Part shown: positions 26,719 to 36,781 of the stretch, in pieces
How positions within the stretch are numbered: the stretch's first letter is position 1
Layout of the letters: every line of letters starts with the position of its first letter
Assembly (NCBI GenBank): GCA_949287525.1
Contig: CASEGL010000005.1
Span: 33,498 to 97,497, forward strand
Direction: 5' to 3'
From: an uncultured Rikenellaceae bacterium
Lineage (GTDB): Bacteria; Bacteroidota; Bacteroidia; Bacteroidales; Rikenellaceae
DNA: 64,000 nt
The notes under the pieces: generated by a model
The model's database searches: none
What the model saw: the letters and a program-made list of their open reading frames with translations, nothing else
Told to the model about the DNA's origin: nothing
Position numbers and translations under genes: made by a program

Positions 26719-26776
26719 GGTCTACGTTCAGTTCTGTCGCTCCGATGACCGCAGGTCCGGACGCCGGAGCGGATGG

Positions 26777-27580
26777 TTATTCGTTTATCTTCTCCTCCTG
26801 CTTGGCCTCCTGCCAGTAGTGTTCCATCTCCTCGAGCGGCATCTTCGTCAGCTCCACGCCCTGCTCCTCGGCACGCGCCTCGATGTGGGCGAAACGGCGC
26901 ATGAACTTCTTGTTGCTCCGCTCCAGCGCATTCTCGGGATCGATGCCGTAGAGCCGCGCCATATTGACCAGCGCAAAGAACAGATCGCCCACCTCGCTCT
27001 CGATCCGGTCGGTATCGTGGCCGGCAATCTCCCGCTCCACTTCGGCAATCTCCTCCTTGACCTTGTCCCAGACGTCTTCGCGCTTCTCCCAGTCGAAGCC
27101 CGTGGCAGCCGCCTTCTGGCCGATCCGGTAGGCCTTGACCATGGCCGGCAGGCTGCGCGGCACCCCCGACAGCACGCCGCGGCGCGCCTTGCGGTTCTTC
27201 TTGCGCTTCTCGGCCAGTTTCAGCTCCTCCCAGTTATGGATCACCTGGCCGGCACTGTCGGCCTCGACGTTGCCATAGACATGCGGATGGCGGTAGATCA
27301 ACTTGTCGCACAGCGCATTGGCCACATCGCCGATGTCGAACCTCCCCTGCTCGTCCGCCATGCGGGAATAAAAGACGATGTGCAGCAGCAGATCGCCCAG
27401 CTCCTCACGGATGCCGTCCATGTCGCCGTCGGTAATGGCGTCGGTCAGTTCAAAGGTTTCCTCGATGGTATTGTTGCGCAGCGATTCAAAGGTCTGCTCC
27501 CGATCCCAGGGACACTCCACCCGCAACCGGTCCATGACGCCCAAAAGCCGGCCGATCGCCTCCAGTTGTTTTTCGTACAT
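26777..27580 (-). CDS. mazG: Nucleoside triphosphate pyrophosphohydrolase MazG
   Basis: 267-aa enzyme with two MazG domains that hydrolyses NTPs to NMP and PPi. Metal-binding acidic motifs are seen twice: EETFEL with EELGDLLLHIVF in the first half and EEIAEVE with SEVGDLFFALVN in the second. The N-terminus (LRVECPWDREQTFESL) is diagnostic. The ATG at 27580 is preferred because a TATTTTTG promoter box lies just upstream; a longer in-frame reading crosses it. Confidence 0.95.
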   Translation of the reverse strand: MYEKQLEAIGRLLGVMDRLRVECPWDREQTFESLRNNTIEETFELTDAITDGDMDGIREELGDLLLHIVFYSRMADEQGRFDIGDVANALCDKLIYRHPHVYGNVEADSAGQVIHNWEELKLAEKRKKNRKARRGVLSGVPRSLPAMVKAYRIGQKAAATGFDWEKREDVWDKVKEEIAEVEREIAGHDTDRIESEVGDLFFALVNMARLYGIDPENALERSNKKFMRRFAHIEARAEEQGVELTKMPLEEMEHYWQEAKQEEKINE

Positions 27581-27618
27581 AGCTCGATGTATTTTTGTTT
27601 CCGTTTGGAATAGCACGC

Positions 27619-27626
27619 CAAAAATA
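27619..27626 (-). promoter_or_regulatory. -7 box (TATTTTTG) for mazG
   Basis: CAAAAATA on the plus strand is TATTTTTG on the minus strand, giving a leader of about 32 bases to the mazG ATG. Confidence 0.55.
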
Positions 27627-27704
27627 CGAAAAAAGGAGGTCATCCGGATCGCGCGGATCGGGTTTTCGGGCGGACGACGGACGGCGGCAAACTGCCGGCA
27701 GGTA

Positions 27705-27734
27705 TTGCAAGTTCCGCCGCCGTTCCTATCTTTG
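27705..27734 (+). promoter_or_regulatory. Complete Bacteroidota promoter (TTG-N19-TATCTTTG)
   Basis: TTG at 27705-27707, a 19-base spacer, and TATCTTTG at 27727-27734 fit the -33/-7 consensus. It precedes the lipoprotein ATG at 27762 by 27 bases. Confidence 0.75.
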
Positions 27735-27761
27735 CCGTAAACTGCAACACCTGTAACAACC

Positions 27762-28181
27762 ATGAAACACATTTTCGGACTGATCTTCTGCGCCTGCACG
27801 CTGAGTTCCTGCGCCTCCATCTTCTGCGGCGCCAAGAAAAACGTCACCTTCGAGTCGAACCTTACCTCCGCCGAAACGCTCACCATCGACGGCTACAAAT
27901 ACTACGATGTCGAATTTCCCTTCACGGTCAAGGTGCCGCGCGGCTTCTACCAGACGATCGTCGTAGGTTCGCAGGCCGGCTACAAGAAAGCGACCGTAAC
28001 CATCACCAAGACCTTCAACCCCGTCTCGGTCATCAACCTCACCAACATCCTGGGCTGGGGCATCGACGCCGCCACGGGAGCCATGATGCAGCCCGAATAC
28101 AACGTTTACACGCTGGAGTTCCGTCCCGACGAAACGGCCGCCTCCCCCCTGTCGGTAATCCACGAGATCGAACTGGAATAA
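27762..28181 (+). CDS. Small lipoprotein of unknown function (PEGA-like)
   Basis: 139 aa with a lipoprotein signal peptide and lipobox (CTLSSCAS, lipidated Cys at residue 17). The mature part has a short beta region where NLTSAETLTIDGYKYYDVEF resembles PEGA repeats, then an amphipathic Gly-rich stretch (ILGWGIDAATGAM) that is a recurrent feature of small Bacteroidota lipoproteins. Function unknown. It stands alone under its own promoter. Confidence 0.8.
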   Translation: MKHIFGLIFCACTLSSCASIFCGAKKNVTFESNLTSAETLTIDGYKYYDVEFPFTVKVPRGFYQTIVVGSQAGYKKATVTITKTFNPVSVINLTNILGWGIDAATGAMMQPEYNVYTLEFRPDETAASPLSVIHEIELE

Positions 28182-28241
28182 CTGCCTGCCGGACACACGC
28201 CCCCTGCCGGCGTTCCGGAGGAAAAGGCGCCGCCGGGTACC

Positions 28242-28271
28242 TTGTTTTTTCGGAGAAAAACACTATCTTTG
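28242..28271 (+). promoter_or_regulatory. Promoter of tRNA-Gln (TTG-N19-TATCTTTG)
   Basis: TTG at 28242-28244, spacer 19, TATCTTTG at 28264-28271. It is 20 bases before the 5' end of the tRNA. Confidence 0.8.
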
Positions 28272-28291
28272 CAGCGTCGAAAGACAACGAT

Positions 28292-28362
28292 TGAGCCATG
28301 GTGTAATGGTAACACTGCAGATTTTGGTTCTGTCATTTTGGGTTCGAATCCCGATGGCTCAA
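28292..28362 (+). tRNA. tRNA-Gln (anticodon TTG)
   Basis: 71-base cloverleaf. Acceptor strands TGAGCCA (28292-28298) and TGGCTCA (28355-28361) pair fully, the anticodon stem GCAGA/TCTGT encloses TTTTGGT with anticodon TTG, and the T-loop is GGTTCGAATCC. CCA is not encoded, as is usual in Bacteroidota. Discriminator base is A. Confidence 0.95.
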
Positions 28363-28386
28363 CAATCGCTCCGATTCCCTTCGCAC

Positions 28387-28417
28387 TTTGCCGCGGAGGG
28401 GATTTTGCGTATCTTCG
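28387..28417 (+). promoter_or_regulatory. Promoter of the GNAT gene (TTTG-N19-TATCTTCG)
   Basis: TTTG at 28387-28390, spacer 19, and TATCTTCG at 28410-28417 (one mismatch to TAnnTTTG). It lies 27 bases before the ATG at 28445. Confidence 0.6.
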
Positions 28418-28444
28418 CCTGTCCACGTCCAAAAGACACGCACC

Positions 28445-28987
28445 ATGCAATTCACCCGATTCGACGACCTGCCGCCCGCTCTCCGCGAGGAGGTGTGGCA
28501 ACTTTACGAAACGAGCTTCCCCGCCCACGAACGACGCAGCCGCGCCGCACAGCTGGCCGCATTCGGCGATGAGCAGGCACACGGCGACCTGCTGCTGGAC
28601 GGAAACGGGCAGCTGGCCGCCCTGGTCTTCTACTGGACCTGCAACGACCTGCTCTACATCGAGTTCCTGGCCGTCCATCCCGCCATGCGCGGACGGCAGA
28701 CCGGCAGCCGCATCATGCGCGAACTGCTCGGACGCTATCCGCACCACACGGTCGTGCTGGAGATCGAACCGCCCGAAGACGAGACGACCTGCCGCCGGCT
28801 CCGCTTTTACGAACGGCTCGGGTTCTGCGCCAACGGCTACCCCTATACGCACCCCTCCTACCGGACGGGGGATGCTGCCTGCCCCCACCGGCTGGTGATC
28901 CTGAGCCACGGCGCGCCGCTCACACCGCAACGCTACGAGGAGTTCCTCACGCTGATGCGTATGGTCGTACTGCACTATGCCGACTGA
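28445..28987 (+). CDS. GNAT-family N-acetyltransferase
   Basis: 180 aa. The acetyl-CoA binding core is seen as LYIEFLAVHPAMRGRQTGSRIMREL near residues 70-95 (motif A with R-G-x-x-G variant RGRQTGS), followed by VVLEIEPPEDE and RRLRFYERLGF (motif B). Substrate unknown. The ATG at 28445 lies just after its own promoter; longer upstream readings overlap the tRNA-Gln and are rejected. It begins 83 bases after the tRNA. Confidence 0.88.
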   Translation: MQFTRFDDLPPALREEVWQLYETSFPAHERRSRAAQLAAFGDEQAHGDLLLDGNGQLAALVFYWTCNDLLYIEFLAVHPAMRGRQTGSRIMRELLGRYPHHTVVLEIEPPEDETTCRRLRFYERLGFCANGYPYTHPSYRTGDAACPHRLVILSHGAPLTPQRYEEFLTLMRMVVLHYAD

Positions 28988-29050
28988 CACCCCGGCCGCC
29001 CGCCGGTGAAATCGCAACAAATGGGGACGACAGCCTCCGGACAAAATGGC

Positions 29051-29058
29051 TATCTTTG
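29051..29058 (+). promoter_or_regulatory. -7 box (TATCTTTG) nine bases before an ATG
   Basis: Perfect TAnnTTTG at 29051-29058; the next gene's ATG is at 29068. With transcription starting about seven bases after the box, the mRNA leader is only three to four bases. It also excludes an in-frame TTG at 29056 as the start codon. Confidence 0.65.
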
Positions 29059-29067
29059 TCCTATGTG

Positions 29068-29637
29068 ATGGAAGAGTACAAACTATATATCAAGAACATG
29101 GTCTGCCGCCGCTGCATGATGGCGGTCGAAAAGCTGCTGCGCGACCAGGGCATCGAACCGATTGCGGTCGGACTGGGCATCGTCACCCTGCCGCACCCCC
29201 TGGCGGCGGAGGAGCGCGCCGCGCTGGACGGCGCGCTGCGCGAACTGGGCTTCGAACTGATCGACGGGCGGCGCGAACGGCTCATCGAACAGATCAAGAG
29301 CCTGGTCATCGAACTCATCCACAACGAGAACAGCGACCTGAAGGTCAACCTGTCCGACTATATCAGCTCCAACCTGCACCACGACTACAACTACATCAGC
29401 AGCCTCTTCTCGGAAGTGGAGGGGGTCACGATCGAGAAATACTTCATCCTGCAGAAGATCGAACGGGTCAAGGAGCTGCTCGTCTATGACGAACTCTCGC
29501 TGGGCGAAATCGCTGCCCTGCTCAACTATTCGAGCGTCGCCCACCTGAGTGCCCAGTTCAAGAAGGTCACCGGACTGACGCCCAGCCACTTCCGCACCAT
29601 CGGAGCCGGACGGCGGCGCCCCCTCGACGAGGTGTGA
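29068..29637 (+). CDS. HMA-domain/AraC fusion regulator, probable copper sensor
   Basis: 189 aa. Residues 1 to about 70 resemble a heavy-metal-associated domain: LYIKNMVCRRCMMAVEKLL carries a CxxC metal site at the usual place, and GFELIDG ends the ferredoxin-like fold. A helical linker (ERLIEQIKSLVIELIH) leads to a single AraC-type helix-turn-helix (LSLGEIAALLNYSSVAHLSAQFKKVTG ... TPSHFRTIG region, residues about 145-180). It sits 165 bases upstream of the copper ATPase on the same strand, with a tandem repeat between. Metal sensing by the CRRC site and control of copA are inference. Its mRNA is predicted to be almost leaderless. Confidence 0.85.
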   Translation: MEEYKLYIKNMVCRRCMMAVEKLLRDQGIEPIAVGLGIVTLPHPLAAEERAALDGALRELGFELIDGRRERLIEQIKSLVIELIHNENSDLKVNLSDYISSNLHHDYNYISSLFSEVEGVTIEKYFILQKIERVKELLVYDELSLGEIAALLNYSSVAHLSAQFKKVTGLTPSHFRTIGAGRRRPLDEV

Positions 29638-29690
29638 TCCTGCCGGCGCCGCCACAGGCCGTTCCCGCAGCCCGACCCGCACCGCACCCC

Positions 29691-29728
29691 TTTCGGAAAT
29701 CATGTAACATTTTCGGGAAATTATATAA
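29691..29728. promoter_or_regulatory. Tandem repeat upstream of copA, candidate operator
   Basis: TTTCGGAAATCATGTAAC (29691-29708) is followed by TTTCGGGAAATTATATAAC (29711-29729), an imperfect direct repeat about 20 bases apart. It is just upstream of a -7-like CATCTTTG at 29751-29758 and the copA start at 29803. The layout suits an AraC-type activator such as the HMA-AraC protein next door. Confidence 0.4.
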
Positions 29729-29802
29729 CGTCCACACCCTGCCGGCACGCCATCTTTGCAACGGAAGCAAAAACAGGTTATTCACCCCTTAACCCCACAA
29801 TC

Positions 29803-30069
29803 ATGGCTACGGTCAAGAAAACATTTCCGGTTCTGCAAATGGGATGCGCGGCATGTGCCGCACGGGTCGAAAACGCCGTTCGGGAAGCCGAAGGCGTCGC
29901 ATCGGCTGCAGTCAATTTCTCCTCGGCCGAGGTAACCGTCACGTTCGATCCTGCCGTCACCTCGCCCGAACAGCTCCGCGACGTCGTCCGCAAGGCGGGC
30001 TACGATCTGGTCATCTCCGAACAGGAGGCAACCCCCGACGCACTCGGCGAACGTCAAAAAAAAAAGTAA
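29803..30069 (+). CDS. CopZ-like copper chaperone, zero-frame product of copA
   Basis: 88-aa heavy-metal-associated domain: [19 protein letters not shown] carries the CxxC Cu(I) site, followed by a betaalphabetabetaalphabeta pattern ending [12 protein letters not shown]. The reading frame stops with TAA at 30067-30069, directly after A AAA AAG. The rest of the copper pump continues in the -1 frame. Zero-frame translation would therefore give a free cytoplasmic chaperone, as described for the CopA(Z) product of E. coli copA. If the frame break is a sequencing error, this is just the N-terminal domain of the pump. Confidence 0.7.
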   Translation: MATVKKTFPVLQMGCAACAARVENAVREAEGVASAAVNFSSAEVTVTFDPAVTSPEQLRDVVRKAGYDLVISEQEATPDALGERQKKK

Positions 30070-32003
30070 CCGACCTTAAACACCGCACGATCTGGGCCGT
30101 GGCCCTGTCGCTGCCGGTGGCGGTCATCGGGATGTTCTTCATGGATATGCCCCTGGCCAATCCGATCATGTGGCTCCTTGCGACACCGGTTCTCGTCTGG
30201 TGCGGAAGAAGCTTTTTCGTCAATGCGTGGCAGCAGCTCCGCCACCGCACCGTGACGATGGACACCCTCGTGGCGCTCAGCACCGGCATCGCCTACCTGT
30301 TCAGCCTTTTCAACATGCTCTGGCCGGAATTCTGGCTCGCACGCGGCATCCAGCCCCATGTCTATTTCGAGGCATCGAGCGTCATCATCGCCTTCATCCT
30401 GCTCGGCCGGCTGCTCGAAGCCCGCGCCAAGGAGAACACCACCACCGCCATCCGCAAACTGATGGGACTCCGCCCCCGCACGGTAACGGTCGTCGTAAAC
30501 GGCGGGCAGCGCGAAATCCCCATCGAACAGGTGCGGCCAGGCGATGCCGTGCTGGTGCGCCCCGGCGAACGGATCGCCGTGGACGGGCGCATTGCCGACG
30601 GCTCCTCCTATGTGGACGAGAGCATGCTGACGGGCGAACCGGTGGCCGTTCTCAAGACAGCCGGTTCGGAAGTCTTTGCCGGTACGATCAACCAGAAGGG
30701 CTGCTTCACCTTCCGCGCCGAAAAGGTCGGCACCGACACGCTGCTGGCCCGCATCATCCGCATGGTGCAGGACGCCCAGGGCAGCAAGGCTCCCGTCCAG
30801 CAACGGGTCGATCGGATCGCCGCCGTCTTCGTACCCGCCATCATCTCCATCGCCCTGCTCTCCTTCGTGCTGTGGCTGCTGCTCGATCCGGCCGACGGAC
30901 TGACGCACGGCATCCTCGCGCTGGTGACGGTACTCATCATCGCCTGCCCCTGCGCGCTGGGACTGGCCACCCCGACGGCCATCACGGTGGGCATCGGCAA
31001 AGCCGCTGAACGGGGCATCCTGATCCGCGACGCCGAGAGCCTCGAAGCGGCGCGCCGCATCGACACGGTGGTGCTGGACAAGACGGGAACCCTGACCGAG
31101 GGACGCCCGACCGTCACCGACGAGGCGTGGCCCGACGGCAACCGCACCCCTGCCGCCATACTGACCGCACTGGAACGTCTGTCGGAACACCCGCTGGCCG
31201 AAGCCGTCACCGCCCATCTCGGCACGACCGCTCCGGTCGCCGTGGAGCGGTTCGAGAGCCTGACCGGCCGGGGCGTGCGGGGCGTCGTGGACGGCACGAC
31301 CTACCTGGTCGGCAGTGAAACCCTGTTGCGCGAGGCGGGCATCACCCTTCCGTCCGCGTTGGCCGACAGCGCCGGGCAATGGCTCCGCGAGGCCAAGACG
31401 GTGATCTGGCTGGCCGACGAGCGGCAGGCGCTGGGCGTACTGGCCATCGCCGATGTAGTGAAACCCTCCTCCGCCGAAGCAGTGCGCCGGCTGCGCGAGG
31501 CAGGCATCGAGGTGTGGATGGTGACGGGCGACAACGAAGCCACCGCCCGCGCCATTGCCGGACGGGTGGGCATCGAGCGCTACGAGGCCAACGTGCTGCC
31601 CGACCGCAAGAGCGCCTTCATCCGCTCCCTGCAGGAGCAGGGGCGCCGGGTGGCCATGGCGGGCGACGGCATCAACGACAGCGCAGCCCTTGCCCGAGCC
31701 GACCTGAGCATCGCCATGGGAGGCGGCAGCGACATTGCCATCGACGTGGCCCAGATGACCATCGTCTCCTCCGATCTGAACAAGATTTCCGAAGCCATCG
31801 CCATCTCCGCCCAGACCGTGCGGACGATCCGGCAGAATCTTTTCTGGGCCTTCATCTACAACCTGATCGGCGTACCGGTTGCAGCCGGCGTACTCTACCC
31901 CGTGTGCGGTTTTCTGCTCAACCCGATGATCGCCGGCGCCGCCATGGCACTCAGCAGCGTGAGCGTAGTCTCCAACAGCCTGCGCCTGAAATGGAAGAAA
32001 TAG
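29803..32003 (+). CDS. copA: Copper-exporting P1B-type ATPase, full length only by -1 frameshift
   Basis: Joining 29803-30065 to 30065-32003 gives 733 aa, the normal length of Bacteroidota CopA. After the N-terminal HMA domain come the transmembrane region ([19 protein letters not shown] first), the actuator motif LTGEPVAV, the metal-binding [10 protein letters not shown], the phosphorylation site DKTGTLTEG, the SEHPLAEAV motif of heavy-metal pumps, and the hinge [10 protein letters not shown]. The last helices ([26 protein letters not shown]) match Cu(I)-specific P1B-1 enzymes. The first ATG in the pump frame lies inside the first membrane helix, so separate initiation would damage it. Frameshifting (or a base-call error in A10) is needed. 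It exports cytoplasmic Cu(I). Confidence 0.85.
30056..30069 (+). other. dnaX-type slippery site A AAA AAG TAA
   Basis: A run of ten A at 30056-30065 is followed by G and then the zero-frame stop TAA. In the zero frame the last codons are CAA AAA AAA AAG TAA, so 30060-30066 is the heptamer A AAA AAG, the classic -1 slip sequence of dnaX. Slipping back one base continues as AAA AAA GTA ACC into the pump frame. Downstream GC-rich pairings are possible: ACCGC (30082-30086) with GCGGT (30120-30124), enclosing GGGC (30094-30097) with GCCC (30102-30105). Transcriptional slippage on A10 is an alternative mechanism. Confidence 0.7.
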
Positions 32004-32022
32004 TCCCGACGGGACATACAGC

Positions 32023-32061
32023 AAAAAGGGACGGAACCCGCACGGGGTTCCGTCCCTTTTT
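32023..32061. terminator. Bidirectional intrinsic terminator between copA and V-ATPase operon
   Basis: AAAAAGGGACGGAACCCG (32023-32040) pairs with CGGGGTTCCGTCCCTTTTT (32043-32061) in a long near-perfect stem with A/U tails on both sides. It ends copA and the convergent ATPase operon. Confidence 0.95.
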
Positions 32062-32080
32062 GCTTCGGTTGCAATGCGGC

Positions 32081-34375
<2,295 letters not shown>

Positions 34376-34379
<4 letters not shown>

Positions 34380-34981
34380 ACGGCCTCCTGTTGTGATTGT
34401 TCGTGTTTGTTCTTGACGATCTTCTGGGCGCTCTTGGAGAGGTTCTCCTCATCCTCCAGGAAACGCCTGATCTTCAGAATCGCCGCCTCGTAACCCGGAA
34501 TCTGCACCTTCTCGTAGAGGTTCACCTTCTGAGTCGTCTTCTTGCGGGCGAAGTCGAGCAGTTCCATCTTGCGCGTATAGACCTCGCGCTGGATGCCGAG
34601 CCGGGCGATCCGCTTGAGCAGCTCCACTCCGTCGGCAAACCATACGGGACTGCTGAAGAGATCGTAGCGCTTCTCCTCGAACGCAATCTCGCCCAGCTCC
34701 GGAACCCGTACGCCCGCGATCTTCGTGTGGGTCAGCTCCACGTCGCTCACCCGCAGCAGGCCACCGTCGAACTCGCTCCACAGCGCCGTCATGTAGGCAT
34801 ACTGCGCGAGCAGCTCCTCCAGCTGGCGGTCCACCTGCGAAGCGGCGTCGCGCGCCTTCTTCACCTCCAGACGCAGAGCCGACTCCTTGCTTTTGATGGT
34901 CGGCAAGGCCCGCTGCCTCATCTGAAGCTTCTTGCGCATGTCGCCGAGCGACGTCTTGTTGTATTGAAACTTAATTGCCAT
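34376..34981 (-). CDS. ntpD: V/A-type ATPase subunit D (central shaft)
   Basis: 201 aa, highly helical, forming the rotor shaft inside the A3B3 head. The N-terminal long helix (SLGDMRKKLQMRQRALPTIKSKESALRL region) and the C-terminal helix (FARKKTTQKVNLYEKVQIPGY) are typical of subunit D. It overlaps the 4-TM gene upstream by 11 bases and subunit I downstream by 4, so the genes are tightly coupled. Confidence 0.9.
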
Positions 34982-35432
34982 AATTCTCCTCCTTCACTAA
35001 GTGCAGCCGCCGCCAGCGCTCCACGCCGCCCATCAGCAGCGCGCCGCCGCCGAGCATGAACACGGAGGAAGCCACCCAGCGCCATACCGGAAGCCTCTCC
35101 TCCATACCGCTCGCCAGCGTCACGACAACGATCAGCACCAGCAGTTTGACACCCTGCACCAGTCCGTACGTCCAGCAGTTGAAGGTGCGCATGTCCTCCT
35201 TCGACGTGTCGCGCAGGCGGTTCAGCCACACCTGTTCGTGCCGGCCGTGCCACCACTCCAGCGCCCCCATCAGGACGCCTCCGATGCCGACCACCAGCAC
35301 GGCCGTAACGGCCAGCGGCAGCTCCGCTCCCGCCCGGTAGCCCGCCAGCAGCAGCTGCGCGCCGACGACCAGCACCCAGAATGCCGCACAGAGCATCGTG
35401 CCATACAGCCAACAACTCCCTTTCGTACCCAT
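34971..35432 (-). CDS. Four-helix membrane protein inserted in V-ATPase operon
   Basis: 153 aa with four hydrophobic segments (about 10-30, 38-58, 90-108 and 120-138) and a short conserved-looking cytosolic loop, HGRHEQVWLNRLRDTSKEDMRTF. I do not recognise a family. It lies between subunits B and D, 8 bases after the B stop and overlapping the D start by 11, so it must be made with the enzyme. It could be an assembly factor or accessory membrane subunit. Bases and codon use match the neighbours, so it does not look newly acquired. Confidence 0.75.
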   Translation of the reverse strand: MGTKGSCWLYGTMLCAAFWVLVVGAQLLLAGYRAGAELPLAVTAVLVVGIGGVLMGALEWWHGRHEQVWLNRLRDTSKEDMRTFNCWTYGLVQGVKLLVLIVVVTLASGMEERLPVWRWVASSVFMLGGGALLMGGVERWRRLHLVKEENYGN

Positions 35433-35440
35433 CTTTTCTA

Positions 35441-36766
35441 TCAGGCGTTTTTGGGCCAGTACTTCTCGGTAAGCTCTTCCTTGATGGCCACCTCACTCTT
35501 GGTGAAGTATTTGGCGAAGAGCTTCCAGGCCGTGTCGAGCATCTCGGTGATCTGGATGTTCACGTCGATGGCCAGCAGTTTCTCCGAGTAGTCCTTGGCA
35601 AACTTCAGCGCACGCTCGTCGTACTCCGACAGGTCGAAACCGTTCTCCAGCTTGGTCTTGGCATTGGCCGCATCGGAATAGAGGCGCACGGCGGCATTCA
35701 TCACCTGCGGGTGATCCTCGCGGGTCTTCTTGCCGATCACGAGCTGTTTCAGACGCGACAAGCTTCGGAACGGATCGACGATGACCTTACCCGTGTCGCT
35801 GTCCTTACGCAGGAAGAGCTGACCCTCGGTGATGTAACCCGTATTGTCCGGCACGGCATGGGTAATGTCGCCGCCCGAAAGGGTCGTCACCGCAATGATG
35901 GTGATCGAACCGCCGTTGGGCAGCTGCACCGCCTTCTCGTAGATCTTGGCCAGATCCGAGTAGAGCGAACCGGGCATCGAGTCCTTCGAGGGGATCTGGT
36001 CCATACGGTTCGACACGATGGCCAGCGCATCGGCGTAGAGGGTCATGTCGGTCAGCAGCACCAGCACCTTCTCGCCCTTGTCCACGGCGAAGTATTCGGC
36101 CGCCGTGAGCGCTATGTCCGGCACGAGGAGTCGCTCGACGGGCGGGTTCTCGGTCGTATTGACGAAGCAGACGATACGGTCGAGTACGCCGGCATTCTCG
36201 AACAGGTTGCGGAAGTAGAGGTAGTCGTCGTTGGTCATACCCATACCGCCGAGGATGATCTTGTCGGCCTGCGCACGCAGCGCCACGTTGGCCATCACCT
36301 GGTTGTAGGGCTGGTCGGGGTCGGCGAAGAAGGGGATCTTCTGACCCGACACGATCGTGTTGTTCAGGTCGATGCCGGCGATACCCGTGGCGATCAGCTC
36401 CGAGGGCTGGATACGCTTGAAGGGGTTCACTGTCGGGCCGCCAATCTCACGCTCCTCGCCCTCGACGGGGGCTCCGCCGTCCAGCGGATTGCCGTAGGCG
36501 TCGAAGAAACGGCCGGCCAGGTCGTCGCTCACCTTCAACACGGGCGGTTCGCCGTGGAAAATCACTTCGGCATCGGTCGAGATGCCTTCCGTACCCTGGA
36601 ACACCTGCAGCGTGATCTCATCGCCGGCGATGCGCACCACCTGGGCCAGTTTGCCGCCGACGGTGGCCAGCTCGTCGTTGCCGACCCCCTCGGCATGCAC
36701 CGTGACGGTCGCCTTGTTGATATTGTCGATCTTGGTATATATCTTCTGAAAAGCTTTGGTTGTCAT
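35441..36766 (-). CDS. ntpB: V/A-type ATPase subunit B
   Basis: 441-aa non-catalytic head subunit. Features: GRFFDAYGNPLDGG near 85, PFKRIQPSELIATGIAGIDLNNT near 113 and TDMTLYADALAIVSNRMDQIPSKDSMPGSLYSDL-type region (around 235-265) typical of subunit B. As expected for B, the P-loop is not a canonical Walker A (IVSGQKIPFFAD). Preceded by catalytic subunit A with a 15-base gap. Confidence 0.95.
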   Translation of the reverse strand: MTTKAFQKIYTKIDNINKATVTVHAEGVGNDELATVGGKLAQVVRIAGDEITLQVFQGTEGISTDAEVIFHGEPPVLKVSDDLAGRFFDAYGNPLDGGAPVEGEEREIGGPTVNPFKRIQPSELIATGIAGIDLNNTIVSGQKIPFFADPDQPYNQVMANVALRAQADKIILGGMGMTNDDYLYFRNLFENAGVLDRIVCFVNTTENPPVERLLVPDIALTAAEYFAVDKGEKVLVLLTDMTLYADALAIVSNRMDQIPSKDSMPGSLYSDLAKIYEKAVQLPNGGSITIIAVTTLSGGDITHAVPDNTGYITEGQLFLRKDSDTGKVIVDPFRSLSRLKQLVIGKKTREDHPQVMNAAVRLYSDAANAKTKLENGFDLSEYDERALKFAKDYSEKLLAIDVNIQITEMLDTAWKLFAKYFTKSEVAIKEELTEKYWPKNA

Positions 36767-36781
36767 ACTCGCGCCGGAATT

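Noticed and set aside
29056..29067. TTG start for the HMA-AraC gene
   Set aside because: It overlaps the -7 box TATCTTTG; the ATG at 29068 is the first usable start.
29844..30065. A longer in-frame start for the copper pump upstream of the slippery site in the pump frame
   Set aside because: This part gives a Cys/Arg-rich translation with no fold; the HMA domain is clearly in the other frame.
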